Below are positions 42,701-53,600 of a stretch of 64,000 nucleotides of DNA, piece by piece (position 1 is the stretch's first letter; each line of letters starts with the position of its first letter). The notes beneath the pieces are model-generated. The model was not told the origin of the DNA. It worked only from the letters and a program-made list of their open reading frames with translations, and made no database searches. A program made the translations under genes and the position numbers. Source of the stretch: Hygrocybe punicea (Eukaryota > Basidiomycota > Agaricomycetes > Agaricales > Hygrophoraceae); assembly GCA_963556145.1 (NCBI GenBank), contig OY744467.1, positions 6,200,001-6,264,000 of the forward strand. Direction: 5' to 3'.

Positions 42701-44107
42701 TGTCATGACCCCAAGTGTTTTTGGGTGTAATGTCATGGGTTTACCATCGGACCACGGACTTAGATATTTAAGTGCAACACTATGGATGCACACCTACACT
42801 CATTAGTACCCATTCTATGCCTTTCCACATTACGCATGCTAGTGAACAGACACAAATAGCATATATGCTTACCTTTATATCATTTATTATGGCTTCACTA
42901 GTAATGCCCAGACCTAGCCGTTTATATATGGTGCACAGAGGCACATCCCCCACTCATTAGTATTTACTATATATTTCTCTGTATTGCGCGTGCAAGGAGA
43001 CAAGCCCAACTAGCATTGTTACCTATATTAGCAGTAATGGATTGATTACAAATCTTGTTTACTTGTATTGATCAAAAGCGGCTCAGCTAGATAATGGGAA
43101 GTGATTAGATAAGATGTGAACAAGAGGATGATAAGATAATGATAAGATAGGATGCATCAGAGAGTGATTGTGATATTCTGCTTACATAAAGACAATGGTC
43201 TATTGTTCTGAGCAGTCTATTGTTCTAAACAGTCCAAATGGAGATAGAGCCCATTGTTCACAGCCTCTTTGATGCCATCCATTGTTCTCATGACTCAGTC
43301 CTATTGTTCTCACTTTCCCATTGTTCTCAGTCCCCCATTGTTCTCCAACAGTATAAATAGGGCCCCCAAATTCCAGTAGTCAGTAGGATTTCCCCCCTCA
43401 CCACTCAGTAGTCACTCTCAGTTGGGTTCACACAGTGTGATCCCCCATTCTCTTAGTACTAGTAGTTACTCATTGTAGTAGCTAGTGCTTGCAATCCAGT
43501 CTAGTTCACTCTTATTCTATCATTCTCTGAGTTCCCCTTGTCATCAAGGAGAATTCACCCAGTTCACTCAGTTCAATCAATTCATTAGTCAGCATTAGTC
43601 AGCTAGATACATTTCTAAGGTTAAGGTTTCATCCTAAATAGATACACTTCTAAGGTTAAGGTTTCAATCCTAAACAAAACAGAGTATTCAAAAGGTATTA
43701 AAGATATCCCTGAACTAGTAGCCAATGTGCGTTTGAAGCTTCGGATTTAAGTCAGATATTATAATACCCAGAGATACTCTTGATTGAATAGGCCCTGTAG
43801 CCAAAACCATCCATATTCAACTGGTGAATATTGTTATCAGTATTCATTAGTTCATATTTTTATATTCCAGTAGTGAATATTCTTGTTTTCAGTACATCAC
43901 ACACCCAATTGCTATTCATACCTACTCAAAGTCTCAATTCTTAATTGAAGAGACCTCACTATTACATTCTATTGATTCATATAGTACATATACCCACAAA
44001 CCCCTTCCTGATAGGTTATTTAGATATTAAAAACCCACGAACAACAAGAAGGTACCTGAACAAAGTCAACTCCGGTAATTCTTGGTGAAACAAACATTCA
44101 CATAACA
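42701..44107. mobile_element. Long solo LTR (1407 bp) inside E4
   Basis: Starts TGTCATGACCCC and ends ACATAACA, with CCGC directly on both sides (42697-42700 and 44108-44111). Removing it restores an uninterrupted CAACCGCAACGAC repeat of the host element. It contains a promoter-like GTATAAATAGG near 43350 and short internal duplications (CACTCATTAGTA words at about 42795 and 42952; AAGGTTAAGGTTTCA twice near 43618-43665). No coding capacity. 1.4 kb is long for a fungal LTR, so a different kind of non-coding insert remains possible. Confidence 0.6.
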
Positions 44108-44225
44108 CCGCAACGACAACAACAGCGACAACCGCAATGACAATGACAACGGCAGCAGCAACGGCAACGGCAATGGCAATGGCAACAACCACGCACAACA
44201 AAAACGCGGAAAGCGAGAGAACTGG

Positions 44226-44253
44226 CCGGGAGAGTGGTGTGCCCACCCCCGGT
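44226..44253 (+). other. E4 splice-donor hairpin
   Basis: CCGGGAGAGTGG and CCACCCCCGG pair. The donor GTAAGT follows 6 bases later. Confidence 0.6.
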
Positions 44254-44259
44254 CGCCAG

Positions 44260-44304
44260 GTAAGTCTTTTTTCGTTTGCTGTCGAATTTTCCCCACCACC
44301 GCAG
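44260..44304 (+). other. E4 intron 2 (45 bp)
   Basis: Donor CAG|GTAAGT, T-rich middle, acceptor CACCGCAG. Confidence 0.55.
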
Positions 44305-44426
44305 ATAGGCACCGTCCACATGTTCGACCATCCCACCTCCATTCGCCCGCCAATGCACCATACCAGGCCCGAAGACGCCCCAGCCTGAGGATGCCCCAGC
44401 CCAAAGACGCCCCCAACCCCATTCCA

Positions 44427-44478
44427 CCTCACAAACACACGGTGACGCGTCAATTGACGTGCGTCCGGTATCGCAAGG
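44427..44478. repeat. CAATTG-centred palindrome, copy P5 (in E4)
   Basis: Centre GCGTCAATTGACGTGC; outer arms CCTCACAA and TCGCAAGG, less perfect. Confidence 0.65.
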
Positions 44479-44579
44479 TCAAATAGGTGGTGAGGGGGTG
44501 AGGGGGCTAGCAGCATCCCCATCTCCTCTCCTCCCCGAGTTCCTACAACCACCCCACCTCCCATCCCACCTCCTGCTTC

Positions 44580-44631
44580 CCTCGTGAAACCCAGCGCCAC
44601 ATCAATTGATGTGTGCCTGGTCTTCACGAGG
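44580..44631. repeat. CAATTG-centred palindrome, copy P6 (in E4)
   Basis: Outer arms CCTCGTGAA and TTCACGAGG are perfect complements; inner CACATCAATTGATGTG; centre 44603-44608; 52 bp. Confidence 0.8.
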
Positions 44632-44889
44632 AGATTTGGAGGTTGGTTCGCGGTTCGAACCGCGTTGGAACGCAGACCGAATGCGTTGAAACCGTTCGAC
44701 GTGGTTCCAGTTCCAGTTCGGCATTTGGCTGAACCAAACCAACGGTTTCGGTTCCGGTTTTCCAAAAAAGGTGAAAAACCAGACCGAACCGAACTTCGGC
44801 AACACTACCATATCTAACTAGTTACAAATTGATATAAAAGGAAATATATTATTCAAATCTTTTTTAAACTTGCAACTTTTCACTGGGCC

Positions 44890-45709
44890 TTTACAGCCAT
44901 TTGTATAAATGATGGCACATTTTGAAAATTTTTGAATCAATTTAATAATATGGACTTGGACAAATTTTCTGTGCTCAATCTTGTATCTCATGAAATACTG
45001 CATGGATTGACATCATTACAGAGGGAAAGTTGTACCATTTTCTAAGGGCTATCAGCTCCTATAATTACATTTGGACTATATTTAGTGTATGATGAATGGT
45101 GGATGAAATAAAGAGGTAAAGTAGTATTTTTGACACCCAATATGATATTGTAAAATTATGGTGTCAAAAGAGCTCCTATGAAGAAGATTGTAGGGAGAAA
45201 ATTGTTCAGTTTTTCAAGGGCTAGAAGCTCATATACCATATTTTTCTTCATCTTTGTTTTTTGATCCCATAATTATGATTCATATGATATTTCAAGCCCA
45301 ATACAAACAAATATGATACAGAGTAATAGTTGACTCAAAGGACAAAAGTGAAGAAGAATACGGTATATGAGCTTCTAGCCCTTGAAAAACTGAACAATTT
45401 TCTCCCTACAATCTTCTTCATAGGAGCTCTTTTGACACCATAATTTTACAATATCATATTGGGCGTCAAAAATACTACTTTACCTCTTTATTTCATCCAC
45501 CATTCATCATACACTAAATATAGTCCAAATGTAATTACAGGAGCTGATAGCCCTTAGAAAATGGTACAACTTTCCCTCTGTAACCATGTCAATCCATGCA
45601 GTATTTCATGAGATACAAGATTGAGCACAGAAAATTTGTCAAAGTCCATATTATTCAATTGATTCAAAATTTTTCAAAATGTGCCATCATTTATACAAAC
45701 GGCTGTAAA
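44890..45709. mobile_element. Foldback element: 361-bp inverted arms, 98-bp spacer
   Basis: 44890-45250 and 45349-45709 are inverted copies with roughly 90% or better identity by eye. The outer ends read TTTACAGCC and GGCTGTAAA. The spacer is AT-rich. No coding capacity and no obvious target duplication. As RNA it would form a very long hairpin, a possible substrate for Dicer. Confidence 0.8.
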
Positions 45710-45917
45710 AATCCTATTTTTATAGTTAGCTGCCGTACAACTCTTGCCAAGAGACTTTTCGGCGAGCCACAATCGCAATGTACAATATAACCCGTCTCTC
45801 CTCATCACTTGATGATTGGAGGATTCTGTTCTTTGTATGTAGTCTCCTCTTGTGCGAATCTTCCACCTCGGCTTCCACAAGCCCAGACCACATCAACATG
45901 CTCCCACCAACGCGGCC

Positions 45918-47540
45918 TCAACCTCTTTGAACGATCTCCCAGCCATGGTACGTTCTCCACAAAACATCCTGGACAAACCTGCTAAACGTACTCCCTTCAG
46001 TCCCAACAACAGCCCATGCCTTCCCCACAACTATTGCATCTAAAAACGGAAGGAAGAATTCCTTCAACACAACGCCATCCTCCTCGTTTCTCATCTTGCC
46101 AAGAGGCGCCGTCAGGTTAGGGAAATCGGACAGAAAGAAAGCACAGGGGAAGGTGCTGGTAAATAAGGCTATCGTGGAATCCTTGAATGGATGTTTGGAA
46201 TCTGTGGATATGAACAGCGGCGTGTTGAGTGGTTGTAGTGACGGAGAAGTGTGCTTAGCACCGCGGCAAGATAGCAAAAGCGAAGGGATGGCAGGAAGAG
46301 GTGGCGGTGGCGGATGGGATACGGCGAGAGCCGTAGTATCTTCGGATATATCAGGGGGCTGTAACAAGACGCCCGGGGACTTGATCTTTCGTAAACGATG
46401 TTCCAGGGCCAATGTGTCTTTTATGCTGAGGTTCAGGACACGACTGACGAGTTTCCACCAGACTAGTCGTGCGTTCGCGTGACGATCAAGTTTAAAGCGT
46501 CCGTCACCAAGTCTAAGGTGCACGCCCAGGTAAGCATAGCCCAGATTTTTGGCAATCATGTTGGCAGATTGTAGGAGTTGGGAATCGGCAAATGCCATAC
46601 TTCTACGAATTTCTCCCCGTATGCGAATATTTTCGGCGTGCCTGAGACGTAATCGAGAAGTGCCAAATAAAGTGCCAAGCTGGAGGAGACGTTTGGGACA
46701 GGTAGCGAGGTGCGGGATATATATTTTCTCCTGATATTTGTGCTTCGTGGGAAGAGTGTCTGTGATTGAATCAAGAAAACGATACTGGTACGGGTGGGTG
46801 TCTGCAAGGGTATACACATCCGTTTCAGTTATCCGAAATCGATGCGAAATCCATTCATGCGTCATGTTTCCGCGCTGAAGGAACCGTTGTCGCGACCTGA
46901 CCTCTGAAAGGTCGACCAGCCGCTCCCAGTGTATATTGGTCCAGTCGAGGCATTCCGGCGGAATGGGCATATTCACACGCGATGTAGAACAGTGTTGTAA
47001 ATCCTCTTTTCCGATAGCAAGCCACCGGCGCAACACATCAAATCTGGCATAGGGAAAAGGTTTCTGGCCCAGACGGATGGGAGGGGCAAGTAAGGTTCGA
47101 TTAAGTAGGCGAGAGAGCACAAGTGCGTTCTCAAACGCGATACGTTGATTATGGAAGCCACTGTGAGGCAAATACGACAAAAACTTTTCGCGTTGATCAT
47201 TGTCGGAGACGTTCAGCTTGGAGGAATTGTGCTCAAAGTGAATGGCTTGAATTTCTTGGTCAGCTCCGGAACTGAGAACGAGAGGGATAGCTCGAGTATC
47301 CCACCTGGTTGACAACAGGTAATACGCCGCCCCAAAGGAAGCGAGAGCAGCCGTCGTTAAGAACACGACAAGCAAAGCAGTGCAGGCTGTGACCCCCCCA
47401 GGATTTCTTGGTCGAGTTATGAGTGGCGGAGCGTCAGCACGGGTTCTAGGCGCCCGCATGCGATACGCTCCTTTTTCCATCGACAAGGAAGGAGAAGCCA
47501 TAGCGTCACGACTGGCTGTAGAGAGACGGTAGGGCAGCAT
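45918..47540 (-). CDS. O-fucosyltransferase-like type II membrane protein
   Basis: Single 540-codon exon, intact. The N-terminal cytosolic part (about 45 residues) is followed by one transmembrane anchor TALLVVFLTTAALASFGAAY (about residues 52-71), then a lumenal region. The catalytic region matches fungal O-fucosyltransferase-like proteins: FLSYLPHSGFHNQRIAFENA near the donor-binding start, LLNRTLLAPPIRLG, an HLRLGDGRFK motif with Arg and Asp, and a C-terminal PLFISTDSKHPFKDS and VGTEGSTFSRFVQDV. These enzymes transfer fucose from GDP-fucose in the Golgi or ER; the protein acceptor in fungi is unknown. The TGA stop shows UGA ends translation here. Start at 47540; an in-frame ATG at 47504 gives a slightly shorter tail. 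The neighbouring repeats do not disturb it. Confidence 0.8.
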   Translation of the reverse strand: MLPYRLSTASRDAMASPSLSMEKGAYRMRAPRTRADAPPLITRPRNPGGVTACTALLVVFLTTAALASFGAAYYLLSTRWDTRAIPLVLSSGADQEIQAIHFEHNSSKLNVSDNDQREKFLSYLPHSGFHNQRIAFENALVLSRLLNRTLLAPPIRLGQKPFPYARFDVLRRWLAIGKEDLQHCSTSRVNMPIPPECLDWTNIHWERLVDLSEVRSRQRFLQRGNMTHEWISHRFRITETDVYTLADTHPYQYRFLDSITDTLPTKHKYQEKIYIPHLATCPKRLLQLGTLFGTSRLRLRHAENIRIRGEIRRSMAFADSQLLQSANMIAKNLGYAYLGVHLRLGDGRFKLDRHANARLVWWKLVSRVLNLSIKDTLALEHRLRKIKSPGVLLQPPDISEDTTALAVSHPPPPPLPAIPSLLLSCRGAKHTSPSLQPLNTPLFISTDSKHPFKDSTIALFTSTFPCAFFLSDFPNLTAPLGKMRNEEDGVVLKEFFLPFLDAIVVGKAWAVVGTEGSTFSRFVQDVLWRTYHGWEIVQRG

Positions 47541-47705
47541 AGCGGCGGGTCAGAAGCAAAGACGGTTATCCACAAAGTTCCCACACTTTGGAAATGATTA
47601 GTAATCACAATCTAGCTCAGTGACTTTTCAATGAGAACCACATTACCTACCGTACGGTAGTACATGTTTGCGTTTGGGCTTGGCCAATATTAAATAATGG
47701 CAGTT

Positions 47706-50654
47706 TCACACAGAATACTGTACATTGATAGCACGTATGTTTTTGCCCTCATCTTTATTGTGCCTGTCTGTGCCCGCCGTCGTAAGCACTAAATGACCCC
47801 TCACAGTTATCGGTTGCTCGTACTCCGTCTCTTTCCATTTTCTGTTTTGATCATCCTTGGAAGTACCCCACGAAGCACAGGATACTCCACACATTCGTTG
47901 TTTCGAAGAAGTCGCGCATACGCACTCTTTGGATTTTACTTTTCCTAGCATGAAGCTAATGGGCCGGCTCGACAGTGGACGTTTTGTGGAAAATTCCTCG
48001 GCCTGTCCATCGACTAGGATCTCCTTCAATAACAACAACTCTTTAGACGAGGTGTTCGTTGTCTGCAAATACACAGCACTTGTGAACATCGCTGCCACTC
48101 CCAGAGAGATGTGAACAACCGCAAAGACCCCAACTGTGAATTCGAATCTTGTAGTTCCGTCGTCCATTCAAGGAAGCCAGAGGAAATGTTGACTGCAATG
48201 GTGAGCATCCCATTCGCAACAGTGCGTTCAAAGGAGTCGGCGGCGCCGGTTCTGGTGTTTAACCTTTCGAGCCTCTGTGCTGATTCGACGTTTCTCAACG
48301 CGTTCTTCATGCTTTCCAGGTCGTGCAGTTGGCCCTGTGGTACTGCCTTCGACAAGAAGGTCATCATTCCCAGCGGTGACGTGTTGAGCATGTGCATCAT
48401 GCGCAAGCTCCGCCTCAAAATACTCTTGCACCTGCTTGATTGATTGCCCTGAACTTCAGAGTTCTGTATTCGCTATGGCAGCCAAGCGGGCCCTGTTGGG
48501 CATGCTCCATGAAGCCTCCGCAACGACATTTGCGAGCCACGTAGTGCAGGACCACCGCGAGTCGCAGGAAGCCATCCGGTCCGATGAAGTTACCACCACA
48601 AGGTGGCGATGAACATCCACAAGCCCACCCACACAAACTCCCACTCCCACACCATGACCTCCATGTTCGATGTCGACGAGGACCGCTAGTCAGCCAGAGG
48701 CGAGGCGTATGGAGCCGCTTGTCAGGATTTGCCTCGCATTGCGGGATTCCTCTGACAATGCGGCCCTTTCCGACATTCTGATCCATGCTACCACAATACA
48801 ATAAGCCGATTGCATCAGGTTGGGTACTATCGGGAACTAGACGTTGCGTGGAAAAGCTGGTGTCAGGCTTCAAGAATCGCTACGACGTTTTTCCTGATGC
48901 ACTCCATGAGGCTTGCTGGTGTTCGACAAGCGACGGGTATAGGTAAGGGTAATGAAGGCAACCGATAGGAGTGCGAGAATCGTCTCGACAATGTTGGCGC
49001 TGATCGCTCTGGCCTAATCTCGACTGCGGCTTAGTTTTGCAAATGCTGGGAATAGCAGCGTCAGAAACATGAGGCTACGAATGATCCTGTTGTTGCCCGG
49101 ATGGTTCCATGTTCCATTCGCTCTCGTCAATACGGAATCCAGCAACCTTGCTATCCCAAATGGAACGCAGGAACATTTGGGCCTCGTTCTTCAATAGTAT
49201 CGGCGCACTCGCCGCTACCGAAATCTGTGTCGTTTGAGGAAGTACAGACATCTGGGCGATTAGCTGGTTTTCTAAGGCACCAAAAGTTTGCCTTGCCTTC
49301 ACAACGAAGTGTAGAAACTTGCTGACGCGGACACTTCGTCAGATCAGGCAGACAGGCCTCATCAATGCCCATTGGTTCGTGACAAAAGAGAGGCTTGTCG
49401 AAATTTCGCTGTAACAGCCGGAGTCTCATGAAAGGCAATACATAGTTCCATAGTTCTTTGACTAAACTGAGCAGTGAGGATGCGAAGAGGAGTCAGGACT
49501 TTGTTACGCAGTCAAACATAGGTTAGGCGAGTCATTGCATACAGGCCCCACACTATGAGGCTCTTATTAGTAACAGCGCCCAAAAAACGCGCGTTCAGCT
49601 TTCAGCAACATCTGAGAGCCCTTTTCGGAGTATTCCGTCCTGTCATGATCACAGGAGACGTGGGAAGAGTCGATGTTGATTTTCCCGATGGACTCGGAAG
49701 CCCAACAACGAATTGCCGAACGTTGGGGGTTTCACGGGCTTCATACGTTTAGCAGTAAAAATAGCCTGTTTGTTGAACTCGGGAGCGATTAACTCGAGAA
49801 CAACGAAAAGGAGGGTAATTCACCGTGAGGGTATAGAGCGGCGAGCTGATTGACGACCTTCACACCCTTGATGAGTCGCCGGCGGGGGGGATGTTCTGAC
49901 GAGCGTCGTTGTCCGCGATAACACCTTCAAGAGAGGTCGGATTTCCGTGTTTCCAGAACACGTAAAGAGTTATTCCACCGTATTGCTCGTTGCTCGTATC
50001 GGGCATCGGAACGTCTCGGGGAGAAGGGCTAAGTCTTCGGCTCCTCCGCGGTTGACCTTGACAACTTTACCAGATTGGAAGTGAAAGAATGCCGGACCCT
50101 GTTGCGCAGGGTAGGTTCCGTGATTGCCATCTTGGAAATGAAGTTGGTCGCAAACGTCTTTCCGCAGCCTGGAGTGGAGCCGTCACTGACAGGCGGCGAG
50201 AATGAACTTTGAGAGCCACTCGGATGAAGATGACGTCAAATGAGTCAAAGTCGGACATCGATAGCATCTGAGACGTTGAGCCGAAGGACGGAGCCAGAGA
50301 CCCGGAACTTGAGACCAGTAGGGTCAGCAGGGCTGACGTCTCCAGACGAATACTTCAACGCAATGCACTAGCTAGCGCATAATTGTGGGATTGATTTATC
50401 ACGGACGGATTCTGGTCGAAAATGAACGAACCAGGGCTTGATGACGGTGCAGCAATTGGGATTGAGAGGAAAAGAATAAGAAGAAATGGAGACATGGGCG
50501 ACATGAGCTCACCGGTAGCCGGGAGCATTACGACGATGTGGAGATCAATTTCAGCGGGTTGTTGCGCAAGATATCTGACACTCATCGGCAAAATCGGCAA
50601 GCAATTGAATGCGAGAGTACGTGAGGGGGTTAACGTTTGATATTTAATGGCCAC
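47706..50654 (-). pseudogene. Unrecognised multi-exon minus-strand gene or gene remains
   Basis: Coding-like blocks on the minus strand: a start MAIKYQTLTPSRTLAFNCLP at 50654 with a hydrophobic stretch FLLILFLSIPIAAPSSS; HLHSRLRKDVCDQLHFQDGN (about 50100-50170); FCHEPMGIDEACLPDLTKCP (about 49330-49390); LIAQMSVLPQTTQISVAASA and ILLKNEAQMFLRSIWDSKVA (49110-49270); FVETILALLSVAFI-type hydrophobic segment (about 48940-49000); and a last exon MDDGTTRFEFTVGVFAVVHI (48167) to the stop at 47706 with another hydrophobic stretch. It looks like a membrane-associated extracellular protein, but several blocks need frame changes and I cannot name the family. There may be more than one gene. Confidence 0.35.
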
Positions 50655-50997
50655 GGAACCTTTGTGGCAACGTAAGCCGTAATCTGGGAGGGTCTGACCT
50701 TATATAGGATGTATTCACCTGCCCAAAGAATCAGGTCATAGGCATTGCTATCAATGCAGAATATTTTTGAAGGTCGTCGACTCACCTTGGACGAAGCAAC
50801 GGAGTCGTCAAACGATATAATTGGCGGTTGGGATCGAATGTCTTTCTAGGTCGTCAGTACAGTACAAGAAAAAATTGCAAGCAAACACAAAAGTCCAGAA
50901 CCACGTCATCAATCTAGATACTTGGAGCATGACCTGAGCCTGAGTGAAAATGAAGGGGATATCGGGCTCGATACTGATGTCTGTTGAGGAAAAAATA

Positions 50998-50998
50998 A

Positions 50999-51033
<35 letters not shown>

Positions 51034-51047
51034 AATAAAATAAAATT
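50998..51047. repeat. (TAAA)n microsatellite
   Basis: About eleven TAAA units followed by TAAAA variants. Confidence 0.85.
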
Positions 51048-51091
51048 GAATTGGATAAAATCGGTATCTGTACATCAGCAAATAACATTGG

Positions 51092-51742
51092 CTAGTCAAC
51101 ATCCCAGCAAGGCTTATTGGGTCTCTTTGAGTCCCTACCACTCTTGCCACAATCCCTATACTGATCCAAACACAACCTTACCTCCTTTCTTTTGTTACAT
51201 GATTCTTTTCCACATTTTTTGCATGTTTGGATCTTTCTTTTTTGGGATTTGGCTGTGCTGGGGTAGGAAGGGAAGCCAATGTCTGCTTGTGTGATAGGGA
51301 GTTGAGTTGGCTGTGAATTTTTGGGAGACAGACATGGCTTGGTGTTGTGGCAACACTGAGTGAGAGGATGAGTTTCCAGTTGCACTATCAGCAGAAATTT
51401 CCAGAAGTCCTTTTCCAACAAAATGCTGTCTGAGTGGTTGCTGTGGGGCATTTGGAACCTCCAGAACATGACATGGATCAAGAATTGCAATGTGAAGTGA
51501 TGCACAAGCATCTGAGGACATTGAGAGGGATTGTCAAATATTAATGCTTGTCTTCCACTCTCCATAGAGGTGTGGTGCTGTTCTGTCAGCTGATAGGCAG
51601 TGTCAGTATCATACAATGAGGTTATGAATGCAGAAATGCAGACACACCTTATATGATATATGCTGATGATTCCATACCCATACTGCTTCACTGCAGTTTG
51701 GCTGGGCAGTGGGGTTAAAGGTGAGATTGGTGAACATCAGCT
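51092..51742 (-). pseudogene. Transposon-derived gene, 3' part with Cys-rich tail, split by E5
   Basis: Minus-strand frame 51691-51092 ends with a cysteine-rich basic tail (KIQTCKKCGKESCNKRKEV, LCLDQYRDCGKSG, RPNKPCWDVD) of the kind found at the C terminus of agaricomycete transposase-like proteins. Upstream, across element E5, the frame continues from about 54475: joining 54450 to 51742 puts LEEQALSCQLMFTNLTFNPT in one phase. An intron with donor GTATGG lies near 51680. Family not named; no catalytic motif visible. Confidence 0.45.
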
Positions 51743-51750
51743 GACAAGAC
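51743..51750. repeat. Target-site duplication of E5 (GACAAGAC)
   Basis: Identical 8-mer at 54442-54449. Confidence 0.85.
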
Positions 51751-52705
51751 TAGTGATGGTCAGGTTCGGTTCAGTTCAGTTCAGGCCAAAAAAATCTGAA
51801 CCTTGAACTGAACCTGAGGTTCGGTTCAGCTCATATGCTGAACCTTGAACTGAACCTTTGGTTCAGGTTCAGATAGGTTCAGTTCAGGTTCAGGCCAGGC
51901 TGAACCTGAACTGAACCTGTGAAAATACAAGTATACTAGCTAATCAATTTTCTCAATCCAAATTTTTCCTTTATTTGCTACCACTCTACATTGTTGTTGT
52001 GCTAATGGTTTGACTCTTCAATTACATGTACTGTGTCCATGTTCACTGTGAATGAATCAATAGAATCTTGTGTTAGATGTGTCTGAAGCACAGTAAGCAT
52101 GAAATATCCTGGACAACTGTTCAGATGGTCATTGCAAATGTTTTGCAGTATTTTAACAGGAAGGAAAGACCTTGCAATCAGTATAACTGAATCACACAAC
52201 ATGGCATCCTAGGCTGAATTTCAACTTTACATTTTAAAATATATTTAAGTTTGCAAATATTCATGTTACAGAAGCACTAATTGCAACCGTATAAACTCTA
52301 ACTAATCTAGATTCTGTTATTAATGGTGCTGAAATTTCAAGTCAGTAAATAGTTGGACCAAAACTAAGTCTCTACTCAGCAGAAATTAGACTAATATGTG
52401 AAAGATTAGGTTCAGGTTTGAACCAGTTTGAACCAGGTTCACAAGATTCCGTCCTTGACTGAACCTTGAACTGAACCTAAGGTTCAGTGTGACGGTGAGT
52501 GTGGTTGTAGATCCGAAAGGGAATCTACTGTGCAGGGTGATCAGCTAAGAAGTGATCAGAGGAGTTTAGTGTCTATGTAGTCTAGTCAATCCAACCCGAA
52601 TGCAGGGTTCCGGATCAGATGGGAAGTGAAGGGAGTGGAGTACAAAGACTAATATGGAGACGATACGAAGCGAGGACTAAAAGTGTAGAACTGAATCGGG
52701 ATAAT

Positions 52706-52713
52706 AAGATGTA
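52706..52713. repeat. Target-site duplication of E6 (AAGATGTA)
   Basis: Identical 8-mer at 53924-53931. Confidence 0.85.
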
Positions 52714-52906
52714 TAGTGATGTGCACGGCCCGGCTTGGCCCAAAAGCCCCGGCTTTGGCCCGGCCCAAGAGGGCTCCGGCTTTCTGGAAGCTCAAGCCAA
52801 GCCGTGGCTGACGGCTCCGGCCTGGCCCCGGCTTGGCTTGGCCCAGGCCGCGGCTCTTGCATATGGTCGTACCAGGTCTGCAAGCTCCACTCACAACCTC
52901 ACCATC

Positions 52907-52959
52907 CCTCGTGAACATTGCATGTCCGTCAATTGGTGTGACGGTGTGTGTTCACGAGG
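52907..52959. repeat. CAATTG-centred palindrome, copy P7 (in E6)
   Basis: Outer arms CCTCGTGAAC and GTTCACGAGG pair perfectly; centre CAATTG at 52930-52935. Confidence 0.8.
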
Positions 52960-53023
52960 CAAAATGGAGGCGCAGGTAAAGTATGCAGGTAAAGTACCCG
53001 CGCAGGTTCCAACCTCGAATTCA

Positions 53024-53076
53024 CCTCGCGTGGATCGCGCCAACATCAATTGACGTTGCGGTGTCCACACGCGAGG
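53024..53076. repeat. CAATTG-centred palindrome, copy P8 (in E6)
   Basis: Outer arms CCTCGCGTG and CACGCGAGG; inner AACATCAATTGACGTT; centre 53047-53052. Confidence 0.8.
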
Positions 53077-53569
53077 TGTTTGACTCCTCCTCGCCGGCCC
53101 TGACGCATGGTCCTCGTCGTCCTCGTCATCCTCTGATCCCACGACCTCGTTGCCCTCATCTGCCGCCCCTTCCACCACAGTTCTGTTTTTCCTTGACTGA
53201 AAGGATGGTCCTGATTATTCATGATGAGATCCACTGAAAGCCCTTGCCACCCTGCAGCCTGTCATGGTTTTCTGACAGCTGATCGCGAAAGTGTTGTCGG
53301 CGTTACTGCCACAGCCTGCCGCCGGCACTGCAGCAAGTTCGCGATGAACACGCTCTCGTAACGTTTACGGGCGGCAGGCGGCACCGAGTGTTTGTGCGTG
53401 AGCGCAGGAGCGCTGCTCATGCTCGTCCATGATGTGGTGGCCATGCTGATGCTGAACATGGAGGAATGGTCGGAAGTGGTTGCGGAAATGAGTGACGTTC
53501 GCACAGAATGTAGAGTCGTAGGTTTTAGAAACATAGAAACATATGAAAAAATAACTACATACCTAGCGC

Positions 53570-53600
53570 AGCGGGGGTGGATGCACCACTCCCCTGCTGC
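53570..53600 (-). other. E6 splice-donor hairpin
   Basis: AGCGGGGGTGG and CCACTCCCCTGCT pair around ATGCA. A minus-strand GGTATGT donor lies just to the left. Confidence 0.6.

Larger units (their letters stand above)
42128..44807 (+). mobile_element. E4: hAT-like non-autonomous element with a solo LTR inside (2680 bp)
   Basis: Begins TAGTGATGCCGAAGTTCGG, ends CCGAACTTCGGCAACACTA, flanked by CCATATCT. Without the 1411 bases of LTR plus target repeat it is 1269 bp, the size of E1. Parts in order: GGTTC array, CATGTGACC (42350), intron 1 (42420-42466), CAN-rich exon split by the LTR, splice-donor hairpin (44226-44253), intron 2 (44260-44304), two palindromes (P5, P6), GAACC array. No transposase. 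Confidence 0.88.
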
